NCBI GenBank assembly: GCA_905250885.1
Contig: CAJNOQ010000349.1
Coordinates: forward strand, 1 to 53,877
Origin: Didymodactylos carnosus
Taxonomy: Eukaryota; Rotifera; Eurotatoria; Philodinida; Philodinidae
DNA: 53,877 nt
Direction of reading: 5' to 3'
In this document: positions 1 through 13,302 of the stretch, piece by piece
Layout: the number at the start of each line of letters is the position of its first letter
Position numbering within the stretch: position 1 is the stretch's first letter
Program-made: the position numbers and the translations under genes
The notes under the pieces: model-generated
What the model was told of the DNA's origin: nothing
What the model saw: the letters and a program-made list of their open reading frames with translations, nothing else
Databases searched by the model: none

Positions 1-1865
1 CATATACCGTCGACTTTGCAAAAGCAACATCAGCAACAAACAGAGACAAGAATGACAACACGTCAACACTTTCTGACATACAATAGAACACAACTTCCTG
101 TCAGTCTATAAATGATGTGCTGTCGTTCCTCGGGATGTTTAATATTATTTTAATAATCTTACTAGTAATACATTTCGAAATTCAATAAATGTATAGGAAA
201 TAATTAACTCAAATATTCCCTCTGTTATCTGATTTTTGTTAGAGAAGATCTTTTTGCACTTTTTATACTAGTTTCAAGTAGATATGTTGTACACTATAGT
301 GACCTATTTTCTAGAAAAGTTTCCTTTTAGTTTGTAAAATATTTGGCTCTGAAGAAAGGCGATCACACCGTTAGTGTGAATCATCTACACATATGACACC
401 TTGCCTTTTCCCTCTCTTTTGACACGTTTCGGATTGAACAGACGCATAAATAACGAGATAGCAATCATACTACGCGAGAGTTGGGAATGCGGTACGAAGC
501 TCTCTGACACAGAAAGTGAAAACCAGGAAAGCGAAAGAGCTGTACATACGCATGAATCGCAAAAAAACAATTTTTATTATACGGGAAAGAAAGTCAACAA
601 CAAATTCAATCGACCGTCGGAGAAAATCGGAATGCTGACTGTAATTCTTGGACGAACCCAGGTGAAACATGCAGATTATCATTATGCTTTTGAGTAAAAA
701 AGTGAATCGGTCGACAGGGGTTTGCAACCTAAAAAGGGAGTGTTTTATGGTAAATTGTCGGTTCTCATTGTCTTTTGTTGAAGTGGAATACTGATTATGC
801 TATTCGTTGATAGTTACATGAAAGAGTATTCTCAATTATTGTGTTAGAATAGTGAAAAACAGTCTTGAAGTATGTGATAAGTTTACAGCTATGTGTTCGA
901 CAACGTGATTTCATGTATTATACTGTAAAACAATGTACCCTGTAATGGGTCGTGTCAGCGGACATCTATGAAATATCTGAACAGAAAGATGCTCTACATA
1001 TAGATATTTCGGCAAATGTCATGAGCAATGGCACATAAGGCATTCTTTAAAATGTGTCACACCACATTCAACAAAATAAAAGTGTGCAAATTTATCCAAA
1101 GTCATGCAATAGGGGTCTTATAACAGGACAGATTCAACAGTGCCTCTGCAGAAGACGCATTTATTGTATCCTTCGATGAAATTTTTATCCTGTTTTCTAT
1201 TCATCACGTTTTGTTTTGCGATAGCCAGTCTATATAATACGCTCGACATTTTATTTAGAAAAGTGGAATCTTCGCAAGACAATTCGCTTATATTTCCTTA
1301 GTAATAAGCTAAAATAACCTGGATATGCGTTTGACATATTCAGTGTGTTCTAATAGAGGCACATTTGTAATTATATTAAGCCGTCAAAACTCTAGGAAGT
1401 AGCAGGTAGTATAAGCATCAAAATCTAGTTCTCATAGGTTCATTATAGCTTACCAGAATAAAAACATGAAAATAAGAAAATAAAACATTTTCAGTTTTAA
1501 TTATATGTTTTCTATATTCGTTCATTGATAACATATTTACACGGACAGAAATACGTTTTATACTTTCGCGCACTTCAGTAAGATTTCGTTAGCGTTATAT
1601 TAAAAAAAAGTGGATAAATAAGCATGAATGTTTAAAAGGAGACAAAAAAGATGAGAAGACGCAACTAAAACTTAAAATATCACATCAAAATGTTATACGA
1701 GAAGGCGGCTCGTTCTTCCAATTTAAAAGTTGATTATTTGACTACGTGTGTATCGACATATTATTGTCTTTTAATGGGAATAATGTGTCGATACATACGT
1801 AGTTTCAAAAAATGTCTATACATATTTTTTGAAAATGATTTTTATTTGTAAGATAATGTCATATT
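1..1865. other. No gene seen (intergenic)
   Basis: AT-rich sequence without a convincing coding segment. A 98-codon open frame at 401-697 has no recognisable domain, no flanking exon-like frames and overlaps two antisense frames of similar length, so I treat it as chance. No tRNA, repeat or inverted repeat was noticed. Confidence 0.5.
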
Positions 1866-4800
1866 TTAATTAAGAAAACATTTTGATCGTTTCAAGTAAA
1901 TAGCATTTGGACATCGAAATAATAAATTTTTATCATCATTTAAATAACCGTCTAATTGTTTGTTGAAGAAAGTGGAATTATTTGAACAAAAATTGTATGA
2001 ATAATGAATAAGAAATAATTGCATGATTATACTAGCATTAATAAACGGATATAAATATTCATCTGATATGATGTTATATTGTTGCATTACTTGAGAACGA
2101 ATTAAATAATAAACAATTTGTTCATTTGACAATGATATCACTTGATCAGAATCATCTTGTTTTATTAAACATTCTAAACGAAATAATTGTTTTACCTTTG
2201 TTTTCTCTCGAATTATCTGTAATAATAATAAACTAATTTGATATTGATAATAGATAATATTTGTTGCATTTAAATCATTAAGAAAACCGTATGGTAAAAA
2301 GAGGATATGTTTTGAAGAAATATAAGTGGGAAGAATATTGTACGAATTTAGTTGAGGTTCAATAATATTGTATTCTTGTTCAGAATAATTAACAAATAAT
2401 TGTACAAACTCAATAAATGTCCAGTTATGTTCGTGAATAGCAAATTGTTGTAAAAAATAACTGTTCATATTTTTAAAGAGATATTTAGTACGCTGTTTAT
2501 TATAATGTCCTTCAACAATAATTAATTTATCTAATTCATCTGTAATAGACAATTTTTCATTCACGTCTATATGATCAGACTGATCAATTAATTGACGATA
2601 ACGCAATATTAAATCTTTAACAATTGGTGTTAGAATTACATTGTCGTCATTGTGTTCCACTTCTTCTTCATTCTAATAGCAGACATAATTGTAGTTAGAA
2701 TTAGTTAAGGATTGATTTAACCAATTTTATTTAAATAGACAAGCATCATCAATCGGATGTTCACCCACTATAGCCTTTGGAAATGAAGAATTTCTCCTAT
2801 CAAAAACTGATCTCGGCAAAGACTCCATCTATTCTATCATAGAAAATGTCGCCGTAACCTGAATCAAAATGGAAATGTTTGGATAAGTGTTGGAGATATT
2901 TAGACGATTTTCAATAACTCTCATTATAAAAGCTTCTAAAAAGCTTTTCTCAAAAATTTTCAGAAACTTTGGATACGTTCAAACATCGTAATATAGTATA
3001 GTAAATACTTGGGACTATTCAACCGTAGACTTATCTTGAAATTGGAATTTGTGTATTTCTATGATAGGGACTCTGAGGAAGAGAGCTTAAAGTAGATCAG
3101 TAGGTGATTTTACCTGGATAGTTGATATTCTGTTCTCATCATCAATTAACAAGTAATTTAAAAGAAATGGATAATGACAATGTAATAAATCGAAACAACT
3201 ATTAATTATACAAGAATTTGAGTGTATTCTATAATTAAGTGATGGTATGGACACCACTGGTTGATAATATGGTATTAATAATCTTAAATAATATCTCCAC
3301 AGAATAAAATTGACAAGAGTATCAATAGATGTGTTTATTAACAAATTTTTATGTAAAATAGCAAAATATTGCCAATCATTGGATAAATATCGTTTAGTTT
3401 GATTTAATAATATGGTAAAATTAAAGATTTGATTAACTTCATTTGCTGTCAAACTTCTATTTGTCAATTGTTTTAGTGTCATTTTCAAACATTTACTTAT
3501 TGTTGATGATGTTTCATTCATTGATATAAATACATGTTCAATAGTATCAATTTCACTTAATAATAATTGAATATGAGCTAAAAATGTTTTATCATCATTT
3601 GTTGAATCTAAATGTTGAATTATATTTATTGTATTTGTACCTAATTGTTCATTAATTAAACGTTTTAATAAATATTTGAGACCACTTACACCAATCATGT
3701 ATGGATAATATGTTCTATTGACGAGACATGATGAAAAATCGTATGTTTTTATACGTTTAATAATAAATGATTGTTCTGTGTATGTATTATATTCATTTGA
3801 TTTAGAAAAATATTGTTCAGTCGATATTAAATGATTAAAATCAGTTTCAAATTGATATAAAGATTGAACAGATATCAAATTTAATGTTGTTGTAATAAAT
3901 TTTAAAAGTTGTTTGATATTATTAAATGTCAATTGATATTGAAGTAATGGTCGACGTTCATATATAATTGTAGAAGACTGTTCTTGTACATGAATAGAAA
4001 AAAATGGATTTAAAATACTGTTCGAAAATAATAATTCATCATACAGAAATGTTGTTACATTTGTTGTTAAATTTGTATTAGAAAATAATGTAAAATAATT
4101 TTGAAATGGATATTGTTCAATAAGTGAGAAAATATGAGCACGTAATTCATCTAGTAAAATATGTGATGGCTGATATTGACAAATTTGATAAAAATCTTGA
4201 ATTATGGACAATGTTGAATTATCAACGACTTGTTCGTCAACTCCTATATGCAAAAAGAAAAGAAAAATCAATAGACTATATTAAACAGCCGTTGTTTAAT
4301 TTTTTTTTCTACATATAAAAGATATTATTAAACATTTAGAGATCAGTTAATTTTGATACCTTCAAGTGAATTAAGATAATACCACATTCTAGCTCTAAGA
4401 GCATATGATTTACGGTGAAACTGAACAAAAAGCATATCTCAAGCAAAACAGAAATATGTTTTTTGAAAATGATTTAGCGTAGTGATTATTTCCAATTTTT
4501 GATGATGATGCGTGCACATAAAGCGAGTGAGCAAGATTATTTGACAAACATTGATATTTATCATGAAGAAAGCTGTTTGAAATAAGGCAAAAATAAAATG
4601 TATGAAAGATAAATAAATCAGAAGAAGTATATACCACTATTGAAAAAAATTTTCTGTAACACTTTTTTTTTGGCTACCAACATTTTCCTAGAAAAGGTGA
4701 ACAATAAACTGTCTTGTCTCTACAATAATAAATAAATAATATTAACTTCGAAGAAGTCATTGTATCTTTGAGATGAACAAATAGCAAGAAGAAAATTAAC

Positions 4801-6278
4801 ATTGTAGAATCTTTCTATTGTGAGTAACAGTAGATTTCAAATAGAGTCTTTCGTATAATTGTGAGATATCTCTATCTATATAGATGAATAAGATGAGCAC
4901 AAGGCAAAATTAAAATCAAATTTTATTTTTGAACTTATTATACATCATTGGATAGAGTATTTCGAGCTGATTAAGAAAATAGATTTTTTAATTTAAAAAA
5001 AAAAAAAACTTTTTTGAGAGTGAAAAATTGAAAATATTTGAAGGAAACTTGACTTCAAAAGTATGACTCGCTTTTTTTCAAAAAATTTTGCTTCGTTGTT
5101 GACAAATTCCTTTTTTCTAAATTAGAGCGGATTGATTTTTGCAGTTCGTCTGCAAAGATCAAGTTCGTGTGTTCGATCCTAGCTTCGTGCAAGGATTGAT
5201 TTTGTGTTTTGATAAGTTTAAGTTTCAGAATGATATAATGGAAATTTCTATTCTCGATTTCGTTCTGGTTCAAGATTACAGGCTTAAACCAAACCAAATC
5301 AGAGGGGAAAAAGTCGGTATTCTGCCCGTAATTCTCGATTTTCTCAATCAGAATTCAACTTTTAAGCAATAAAAATATCATATTTGGAATCAGAATAAAA
5401 AACTGAGTCGACTAATCTGTATTTCAGCATTTTTAGCTGATTTTCAATTTTGAGTGAAAATCTTGGTCATTTTTTTAACGTGAAAATTTGAAAAAAATTA
5501 AAGTAGTCGAATACGATAGAAATACAAAACTTTAGAGGATATGTTTGGAATGTCCGTGCTGAACAAGCTTTTAACTTCGAAATTGATCAAATACCATTTT
5601 TTTCTATTCAGCTTTCAATGCTGAATAAGAAAAAAATATTTTAAAATTTGTATAGTTGTTTGGAGCTGAGATATTGAGCTTTTTTTTGAACTTGAAGAAT
5701 TTTTCGACTTTTCAAGTCCTTTAAGTATTTTCAATTTTTCACTCTCAAAAAGTTGTTGTTTTTTTAAAATTAAAAAATCCATTTTCTTAATCAGCTCGAA
5801 ATGCTCTATCCAATGATGTATAATAAGATCAAAAATAAAATTTTATTTTAATTTTATCTTGTGCGTGCGTACCTTATCAAATAAAACATTTACCTGAATC
5901 TGGTGTCCGCTGTCTCGTCTCATTAATAATCATTAATTTTCCATCAAGTTTTTGCCGAATTCTCTTATATTTTTTGTCTATCATGTTTGTAAATAATTTT
6001 TCTTGTGTCCATTTATAACATACAAAATCATAAAAATGTTCACATGGATTCCATTTAATATCGACAAATGTTGGTAAATTTGATTTTAATAGTAAATCAT
6101 ATGAACGTGTATAATTTTCATTTATTAAAATATTTGATGATGTATTTGAAAAATATGTATAAGAATGTTCATGTAAATGATAAATAATAATTGCTGAAAT
6201 AATTACAATAAAAAATAGACAAATACCGAATAAAATACAAATTAGACAACTATTTGTTATTGTTCGATTTTCGCCCAT
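1866..6278 (-). CDS. M13 (neprilysin/ECE-like) membrane protein, probable pseudopeptidase
   Basis: Three exons join in frame: 6278-5894, 4243-3114 and 2672-1866. Donors are CAG|GTAAAT and CAG|GTAAAA; acceptors are ATAG and TTAG. The product is 773 aa, close to the usual length of about 750 for M13 peptidases. Residues 10-34 form one transmembrane helix (type II anchor). Residues 77-90 (NPCEHFYDFVCYKW) match the M13 N-terminal signature. The C-terminus has the family pattern FRCP...KCFLN in place of FNCPxxSxMxPxxKCxVW. The segment NSYNILPTYISSKHILFLPY, just before LPYGFL (about 631-636), aligns with the family's NAYYNPxxNxIxFPAGIL. Where HExxH should follow (about 654-664) there is LLLQIIREKTK, and the downstream ExxAD zinc-ligand motif is also absent, with the spacer between them shortened. 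I infer a full-length extracellular protein without zinc catalysis. The reading frame is long and conserved, so it looks like a maintained pseudoenzyme and not a decayed gene. The family assignment is fairly firm; its role is unknown. Confidence 0.8.
4897..5864. repeat. MITE-like inverted-repeat element in intron 1 of the M13 gene
   Basis: About 150 bp at 4897-5060 is repeated inverted at 5690-5864, beginning with GCACAAG at each outer end and including an AATTAAAATNAAATTTTATTT block. Arms are slightly diverged. The interior carries only short overlapping frames on both strands and no transposase. No clear target duplication was found. It lies wholly inside the intron 5893-4244. Confidence 0.7.
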
Positions 6279-9200
6279 AGATAATGGTGCGTATAAATAA
6301 ATATACGGATGAGATTGAAAACGTCTTAAACGAAATCCAGCCAGTTTTGAAGATGATAAGGTAAGAAAAGAAAAACATTAACTATAAATAATGTTTGAAA
6401 CATCAACCGATTGTTATTACTTTGTTCTCTTACCGTATACTAAAAGAAGAAAAACAAAAAAAAAACGAACTAAAAGAATTAGAACAAACAATGTATGAGT
6501 AAGATAATTATTAGTCTTCATATTGAATAGAATAAAAAACAATCAAAATTCTGATTTGATCGTGTCAATTTGGAGAAAAAGGCAAATTGATTTAGACAAA
6601 ACAAAATAAAAAAAAACACAATTTTAAAAAGGTATAATTTTAAGAAAATTGAAAAAGTGAAAATATGTGATATTCATTGGATATTGCATGAAAAATTTTT
6701 TAATGACTAAAAGTGATATAGTTAGTTGTTCAATGAAAAATCGAATATAAAATAGATGGCTAATATTATATATATCTAAAATTGTGTATTATTAGAAATG
6801 AGTATAGCAAAGAAATAAAAAATGATTCCATACGAAAATAATTTATTCGATATATCATTAATTTGATTTACTAAAAATATGCCTAGAATGTGTATGTTGA
6901 GAAAAAAAATGAAAATGTCTCTGATAACAAGAAAACAACATTGACACAAAGTCTGTTCACATTTCATATATTTCCTCTCTCTCTTTGTACTGATATGTTA
7001 TACGGATGGTTCTATTGTTATTTGATTCTTTCATGTTCATATAGCAGCCTATGAATAGATGAATTATCATTAATTACTTGTTCTCAATCATCTGTCCCGG
7101 ATATAGACTTGTATTCTCTACTTCATCACTATTGTTGTCTTTAATGAGCAATTAAACAATGCTTGACAACATGTCTATAGATATTCAAATGGCACGTTTT
7201 TACATTCTTTTTTTTTTATTTTCCTGTTGTCATTCGATTAATTTCAGCTGTCTATTAGAGAAGAAGAAGAAAAAAAAATGGTATTTAAAAACAAAAAAAA
7301 AAAAAAAACAGCAAATTATTGACATTTTTTTTTTAGATAGATTAGTTGAGAGTAAAATCAGTAAAAAATAAAAACTTAAGAATATTGATGTGATGATGAT
7401 AGATAATCGACGTTTATATACTCAATTTTAAATGTCTAATTAAATGCTTATCAATTAATAATGATAATTTATAAAATTATTTCACTACTCTAAACTTCCT
7501 GTTTATACACATGATTATTTCATTTCTTGTTTCTTTTGCACGGTTTACGGAAATAATATATCATCCAATTATAACGGTTAATTATTATTCAAAACATGAC
7601 ATTTTAAAACAAAAAAAGTTCTATTTTTTTTTTCAGTTAGAAAATCCATATAAACATTAAATTGTTTTTTTTTCATATTATCTGCAAGGCTGTAATAGTC
7701 TTTTTCATTGTGCGACTAATTAGACAGACACACATCAATATGTAAATGTCGGTAAAGAAGGCGAGAAACATGAAATATGAGTATATTTAACAAAAATATA
7801 GCCTCAAGCATAACTTGTGTATGTGTGTGTCCGTAATCTTAAACTCATAATAAAAAACAGGTACAAAGTGAGAGGGTGTCATTTTTAACAAGATCAAGAG
7901 GCACAAATGAAACAGTTTCAGATAGATCTATAGAGATTGTCTAGTATATATATTAACCGACAAATTACTTTGACTATATGTACGTGCAAGAGAGAGAGAG
8001 AGAGAGATAAACAAAAAAAGAAAAGTAATTTTTTGATTAAACTTCATACACACATATCAAAGGCGGAACTTTAACAACTGAAATAAAACCAACTGTTCTT
8101 ATATGATCTTCAGTAACGAACTATTAGAAGAATGCATATCCCGATAAGAAAAATAAATAACCATCGTACCATTAATGATCTGAATAGGATCAAAACTGGG
8201 AATTATTGATAAAAGAACAGTAAATTCTTTCTTGAATCAAAGAATATCACTTGATTTCTTACTCACTTTCATTTCTAACATTATCAATTTTGAAATATTA
8301 TGACTACTTTGTTTCTTTTCTTATAGAACGCATAAGATTCAAATAGTTTTTCATCTATTAAAAAATTGTTAGTAGACAATTGATACCACACGTAGAGATG
8401 CATCGATTATGGAACCGTAGTTTTATTAACTTTATGGTCAAGCAGACTGCATCAATAGTATAATATATTAAATTTTTTTGTTGTTTTTGATAACTGAGAA
8501 AACATTTTTTTTCTACAAATTCTGAATGTTTCCGTTCGAAGCAAAATTGGAATCGTTTGAACTTCCGCGAAGAAGTTTATGACTTCTTGAGGAAACATCA
8601 CTCTAAGATGATAAACATTTATCTTATTTTGTAGGAAAAATGTTTGTTGTACAAAACTCATTTGTCAAACAAAAAAAAAATTGAATATGTTATACGATTG
8701 ATGCAGTCTGCTTGAAGATAAAGTTAAAAACTATGGTTCCACACTCGATACATTCCGGTTTAAAAGTACTGTACTGTTCGATGTTCGTTTTTTAAGTATT
8801 ATTATCGAAATTTTCGCTTTAAAACTTATAAGAATTCTGTGTTTAGACACCAAATATAAGATTTTCGATTAATAAACATACCCGCCACGTATCATTGTGA
8901 ACTATCATCTAACGTAGATAATGTTTCCATAGACTATCTTCTGCATTGGAAGACATTTACTAACATAGTCCATTTTGAGAATAGTGTGTGTGATAGAAAG
9001 ACTATTATTTTAGATAATGATTAAAAAACAAAAAAAATGTTACAATTTACCTTAACAATAAGATTTTTATTTTCGTCCAATTATAGTAACAACATTTTGG
9101 TTCATAAAAAAAAAAAGTGATTATATTGAACTATTCATAGTAGAGATATAAATCAAATTCAGATGAAAAGATAGAAGAAAGTATTTTCAAAATTTTTCTC

Positions 9201-11333
9201 CTTCCTTAGTTTTTTTATCAATACTCTTCATTTAGGGAATAAAAAAATCAAAAAAAAAAAAACGAAGAGAAAAAGAACTCAATCGCTACTGTAGATAGGA
9301 TTAATATATTAATTAAAAAAACAAGCAGAATATTAGAATGGAGAGAAAGGGAGAGAAAAAAGTACAAATATTATTGTGACATCCAAAACGGAAAAACATG
9401 TTCTAATATCTATTTGGTGTAAACGACATATAAAAAAAATAAAACAAGAACAAATCGATGTCGATGCACATCAGTAATCTTTTATGAATATTTTATTTCG
9501 TAGATAGAGCGAGAGAGAGAGGCGTTTATGCACATGTTTCCGAACAAAAACAGAGACGAAATTCAACAAGATTTTGAAATCAATATATTTTAAAACAAAA
9601 TAAACAAGAGTTGATAAACAAAATAATATCGATTTTAATCAACTATTCAAAAGTAAAGTATTCCAATGATTACCTTCTTCTTCATTGATTTCATGTTTTC
9701 AACTATCTTATTTTAAGAATTATAATGATTTTTAGCTAATATCGAAAAGTTTTTTAACATATTTTATTAATAATATATTCATAAATCGGTTGATGTTTCA
9801 GATGAAAATCATTGATAAAATAGAGAAAGATAGTATAAGATACATTATAAAATATAAATAGAATATTATAATATTATTATAGATGAAACTTAATTGACAC
9901 TAATGGGAGTAAATAACTACCATTTCCTGTTGATACAAAAGAAAACAGGTAAATAGAATATTAAAGACAAAAACTATTTTATTATTCGATTCAATAATAA
10001 ACAGAATTGTAAACATTTTACTATATGCACTCGAACATCAGCGTATATTGATAGACTCATTCTACTATGCATTCTAAATAATGTGTCAAATTGAGTGTAC
10101 CATTAAGGATAAATGAATAAAACAACTTTTTTTGTATCATATATAAAACTGCATACAGTCGATATAAAAGATTTTAATATTGACTCTGTTTTTCTGTATT
10201 AGTATGAGATGATAGAGATTAATAAAATGGAAGTTCGTTGTTTCGTTCGAATATTTAATTATCAAAATTTTTCATTAGGAATACGATTGACAAAGATTCG
10301 ATTTCAGTTTTGAAAGATAAAATATTAATATTCAATTAATCTATCTTGTCGGATACAACATTTTCTGTTGTATTGATGTTATACTTATTCGACTATTTTG
10401 TGTTGATGACAATTATTGTTCGAAACTTGATACTTTGTCGTGTGTAAATGTTGTGATTTTATACTAATTAGTATTTTTATAGTGGTAAGATAAAGTGGAC
10501 ATTAGATGTCATTAAGATTCGATGCATTCAGTTTGACTGTGGTTTTGCCAGAAGCAAAATGTTCGTGTATAATTTAGAGACTAGACTCACTTGATTTTCT
10601 GTACAAAACATGATAGTATGACAAAATAACAAGAAATAATTGTTCATTTTCAATTCATCTGTAGTCCAAAATGTTATTTTAATAATTTTTACACTCTTTA
10701 TGAGTTTAACTTGTTACTGTCCTTAAAGCTTAAAGTTTTCAAAAAATTAGAATTAATTTCGATTGAATTATAAGATTTTTAAGTTACTATAAAAATAGTT
10801 TTAAAACAATTATTTTCTATAAACTAAGTTGAACACTTCTTTGAACTTTTGTCTGGAACCAAACATGGTCACAAGAGTCCCGAGTAGTTTGATAATCTAT
10901 GTTTTCATGTATTTCTGATATTCCAAAATTTTAAAATCGTATGTGACAGACGAAGTTTTACACAATCTCAGAAAAATATTTCTTCCGTTCAAACCCAAAA
11001 CTCGAACTTATACCGATTTGTATAGTGCATGTTACTCTATTTAAACATATTATTAATATGAAAATTCTAAGTCTCATGTTTTTCTTTTTAATACTGTAGT
11101 TTTTAAGGTTTTCTGCAATGGAATTGAAATGAATCGTATATAAATTAATAAGTTGATCATGAAATGCCACCATCTGTTATTATCATAGAAGAATGTGTGC
11201 ACTTATCATCTTATTATAGAAGAGAATGTGAAAAAATTCAACTGTTTTTTGTTATTCAAAAAAAATCATTACAATTATTTATATAACATATTAAGAATCA
11301 TTTATTAAAATTCAACAAAATGGTATAAAATGT
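6279..11333. other. 5-kb non-coding interval
   Basis: Between the start of the M13 gene and the end of the LRRC14-like gene. It is very AT-rich with many A or T homopolymers and a short AG microsatellite at about 7989-8007. Apart from the inverted-repeat element at 8398-8753, I see no coding exons or RNA genes. Confidence 0.5.
8398..8753. repeat. Short inverted-repeat element (MITE-like)
   Basis: The left arm (about 8398-8460) contains GGAACCGTAG and AAGCAGACTGCATCAAT. It is repeated inverted at about 8690-8753 as ATTGATGCAGTCTGCTT and CTATGGTTCC. The outer ends read ATGCATCGA and, inverted, ATGTATCGA. Total is about 356 bp with arms near 60 bp and a few mismatches. The only interior open frame (69 codons, minus strand) resembles no transposase. 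Superfamily is not determined. Confidence 0.7.
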
Positions 11334-13302
11334 TTACAAAAGTTCTAAATCTGTTCGTCCTAATGTTTGTAATATAGTACAACATCGTCTATAAAGATCA
11401 CGTGCTGTAATTTCTCTTTCATCATCATTTGCTCCCGGATAAGCATACAATTGTGGAAATAATAATAATTTTTTCAATGTCATTAGATTTGCGTAGGCAT
11501 GTAATAAATCTAAAAATTCCCAATTTAAATATGGAATAAAACCTTTTAATGATAAATATCTGATCGATGTTTTTTGTTCATTAACTGATTTAAAACATGT
11601 GGCTAACTGAACTAAAGTTGATGGATTCAATTGACAATAGGCTAATGATAATGATACAAGATTTGGTATTTTTTCAACAATATTTATAATTATAGTAGAA
11701 CATGTACTAAAATCATTCATACTTAAATTTAATTCTCGTATGTATCGTATATTACGCATTGAATTAATAAATTCTATATCAATTGATGTCAAACGACAAT
11801 CTTGTAAGTTAAGATAGTCTAATGGTTGAATAAGACCGGTTAGAAGTGTACGAATATGAGAACGAAGATAGGAATAGGATAAATCTAGTTTTCGTAAATA
11901 AATTAAACGACGAAATAAACGATTAAAATCTTGACATAAATCAGTTAGAAAATGAACATGGGTATAACTAAAATAAAGAGAAAAATATTGTACAATTTGT
12001 TACTAATATTTAGTTTTAAATAAACATACCGTTGAGGATAAAGATTTAGTATACGTTGTAAACATAATACACGAAGATTTCTTAAATTGGATAAACATCG
12101 AACAAGAAGTGTAAGCTCTTTTTCTGTTGCATCCATATTTATATCACTCAAATGTAAATGGGTAATTGTCTGAAACAAATGATTAGAAATTAGTTTAGTT
12201 AGTATAATTAAACTACAAATGATGAATATATACTTCAACATTAGTTAAAAATAGAATAGGATTTAGATCAAATGATGTATTAGCCATCAGACATTGTTTA
12301 ATATAATAAGATATCCATAATTTACGAAAATGAAATCGAAATGGTGTTAGTTGTTGAATTTGTAAACCAAGTAATGTGTCTTCATTTACAATATGACAAT
12401 CAAGAAGAATTTTAATTGGTTCTAAAAACATATTAAACTAGTGAGTTCAAACAGAGAGAAATATTTCAAAACAACTAGATAAAAATAAAAAGACTAGATT
12501 ATGAGTTTCATAACACAGAGAGGTTTCAAAAATAATAATTCATCAGGTTAACATGCATTAAATAGAATCTGATACACACTAGACATAAATCCATGCTTAA
12601 TCAAACTACCGGAATTTATTTCATGAGAAATAGATTTATCATAGAACTGATAGACATAATTAAAACCGTCTAAATATTGTTCCAGTTTAACTTTATCAAT
12701 ACCTAAAATAGATACGTTTAAAAATTTAATCTAATTGTCAATTTTCATATCACCTACACATTCCATGTTTCATTTGTAATAAGAGACGATTGGCTGAACG
12801 TCTTGTCGGTGATATCCAAAGCAAAGGCAAACGACACACTTCTTTGGTCATTTGAATACCTAAATAATAGAATGATTATTGTGTTAATAAACAAGCAAGT
12901 AGAAAAAAAAAATACTAACTTGATGAACAAGCTCGAAAATCGACAATTTTTAATCTTGACATTCTCGGTTGTTTATTAACAATGCCCATACTAATATAAT
13001 CTAATAATGTTGAACCATCTTGTAATTTTTTTTCAAGAATAATTGATAAATAATCATGTTGTATCGTCACATTATCTTCATCATCGTTGTAACTCATTGT
13101 CACTGGTATTAACTTGGTTATATCGAGTCTTGTACATGGCCAACAAGAGATTAAAATTTCCAATATTTGATATTCACAATTAAAGATAGCTTCTTGAGCC
13201 ATAGAATAATAAATATTTGTCGATAATAATTGTTGTTGAATACATAATAAGAGAAAACATTCATTTTGAATCAACTTTCGAATGCACAATGCAAGTAAAC
13301 GT
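11334..13302 (-). CDS. LRRC14/PRAME-family leucine-rich repeat protein (5' end unresolved)
   Basis: Six exons join in phase: 13302-12920, 12859-12755, 12702-12610, 12421-12234, 12169-12030 and 11967-11334. They give 513 residues ending at a stop, against about 493 in vertebrate LRRC14. The N-terminal part (AIFNCEYQILEILISCWP) matches the PRAME-family segment LRELVHTWP, followed by MSRLKIVDFRAC where LRRC14 has LRVLDMTGL. Next comes EPIKILLDCHIVNED, matching the family's PVEVRVDLRVN. Leucine-rich repeats follow, such as ITHLHLSDINMD, LRKLDLSYSYL and IRELNLSMNDF. PRAME-family proteins are known as substrate receptors of CUL2 ubiquitin ligases, and LRRC14 has been linked to NF-kB control. The first coding exon (ATG plus a phase-2 end) was not found. 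LRRC14 is the best match, but another PRAME-like member is possible. Confidence 0.75.

Noticed and set aside
401-697. 98-codon plus-strand open frame
   Set aside because: No recognisable domain, strongly overlapping antisense frames and no splice-linked neighbours.
5055-5372. Two overlapping open frames on opposite strands inside intron 1 of the M13 gene
   Set aside because: They sit in the interior of the inverted-repeat element and resemble no transposase.
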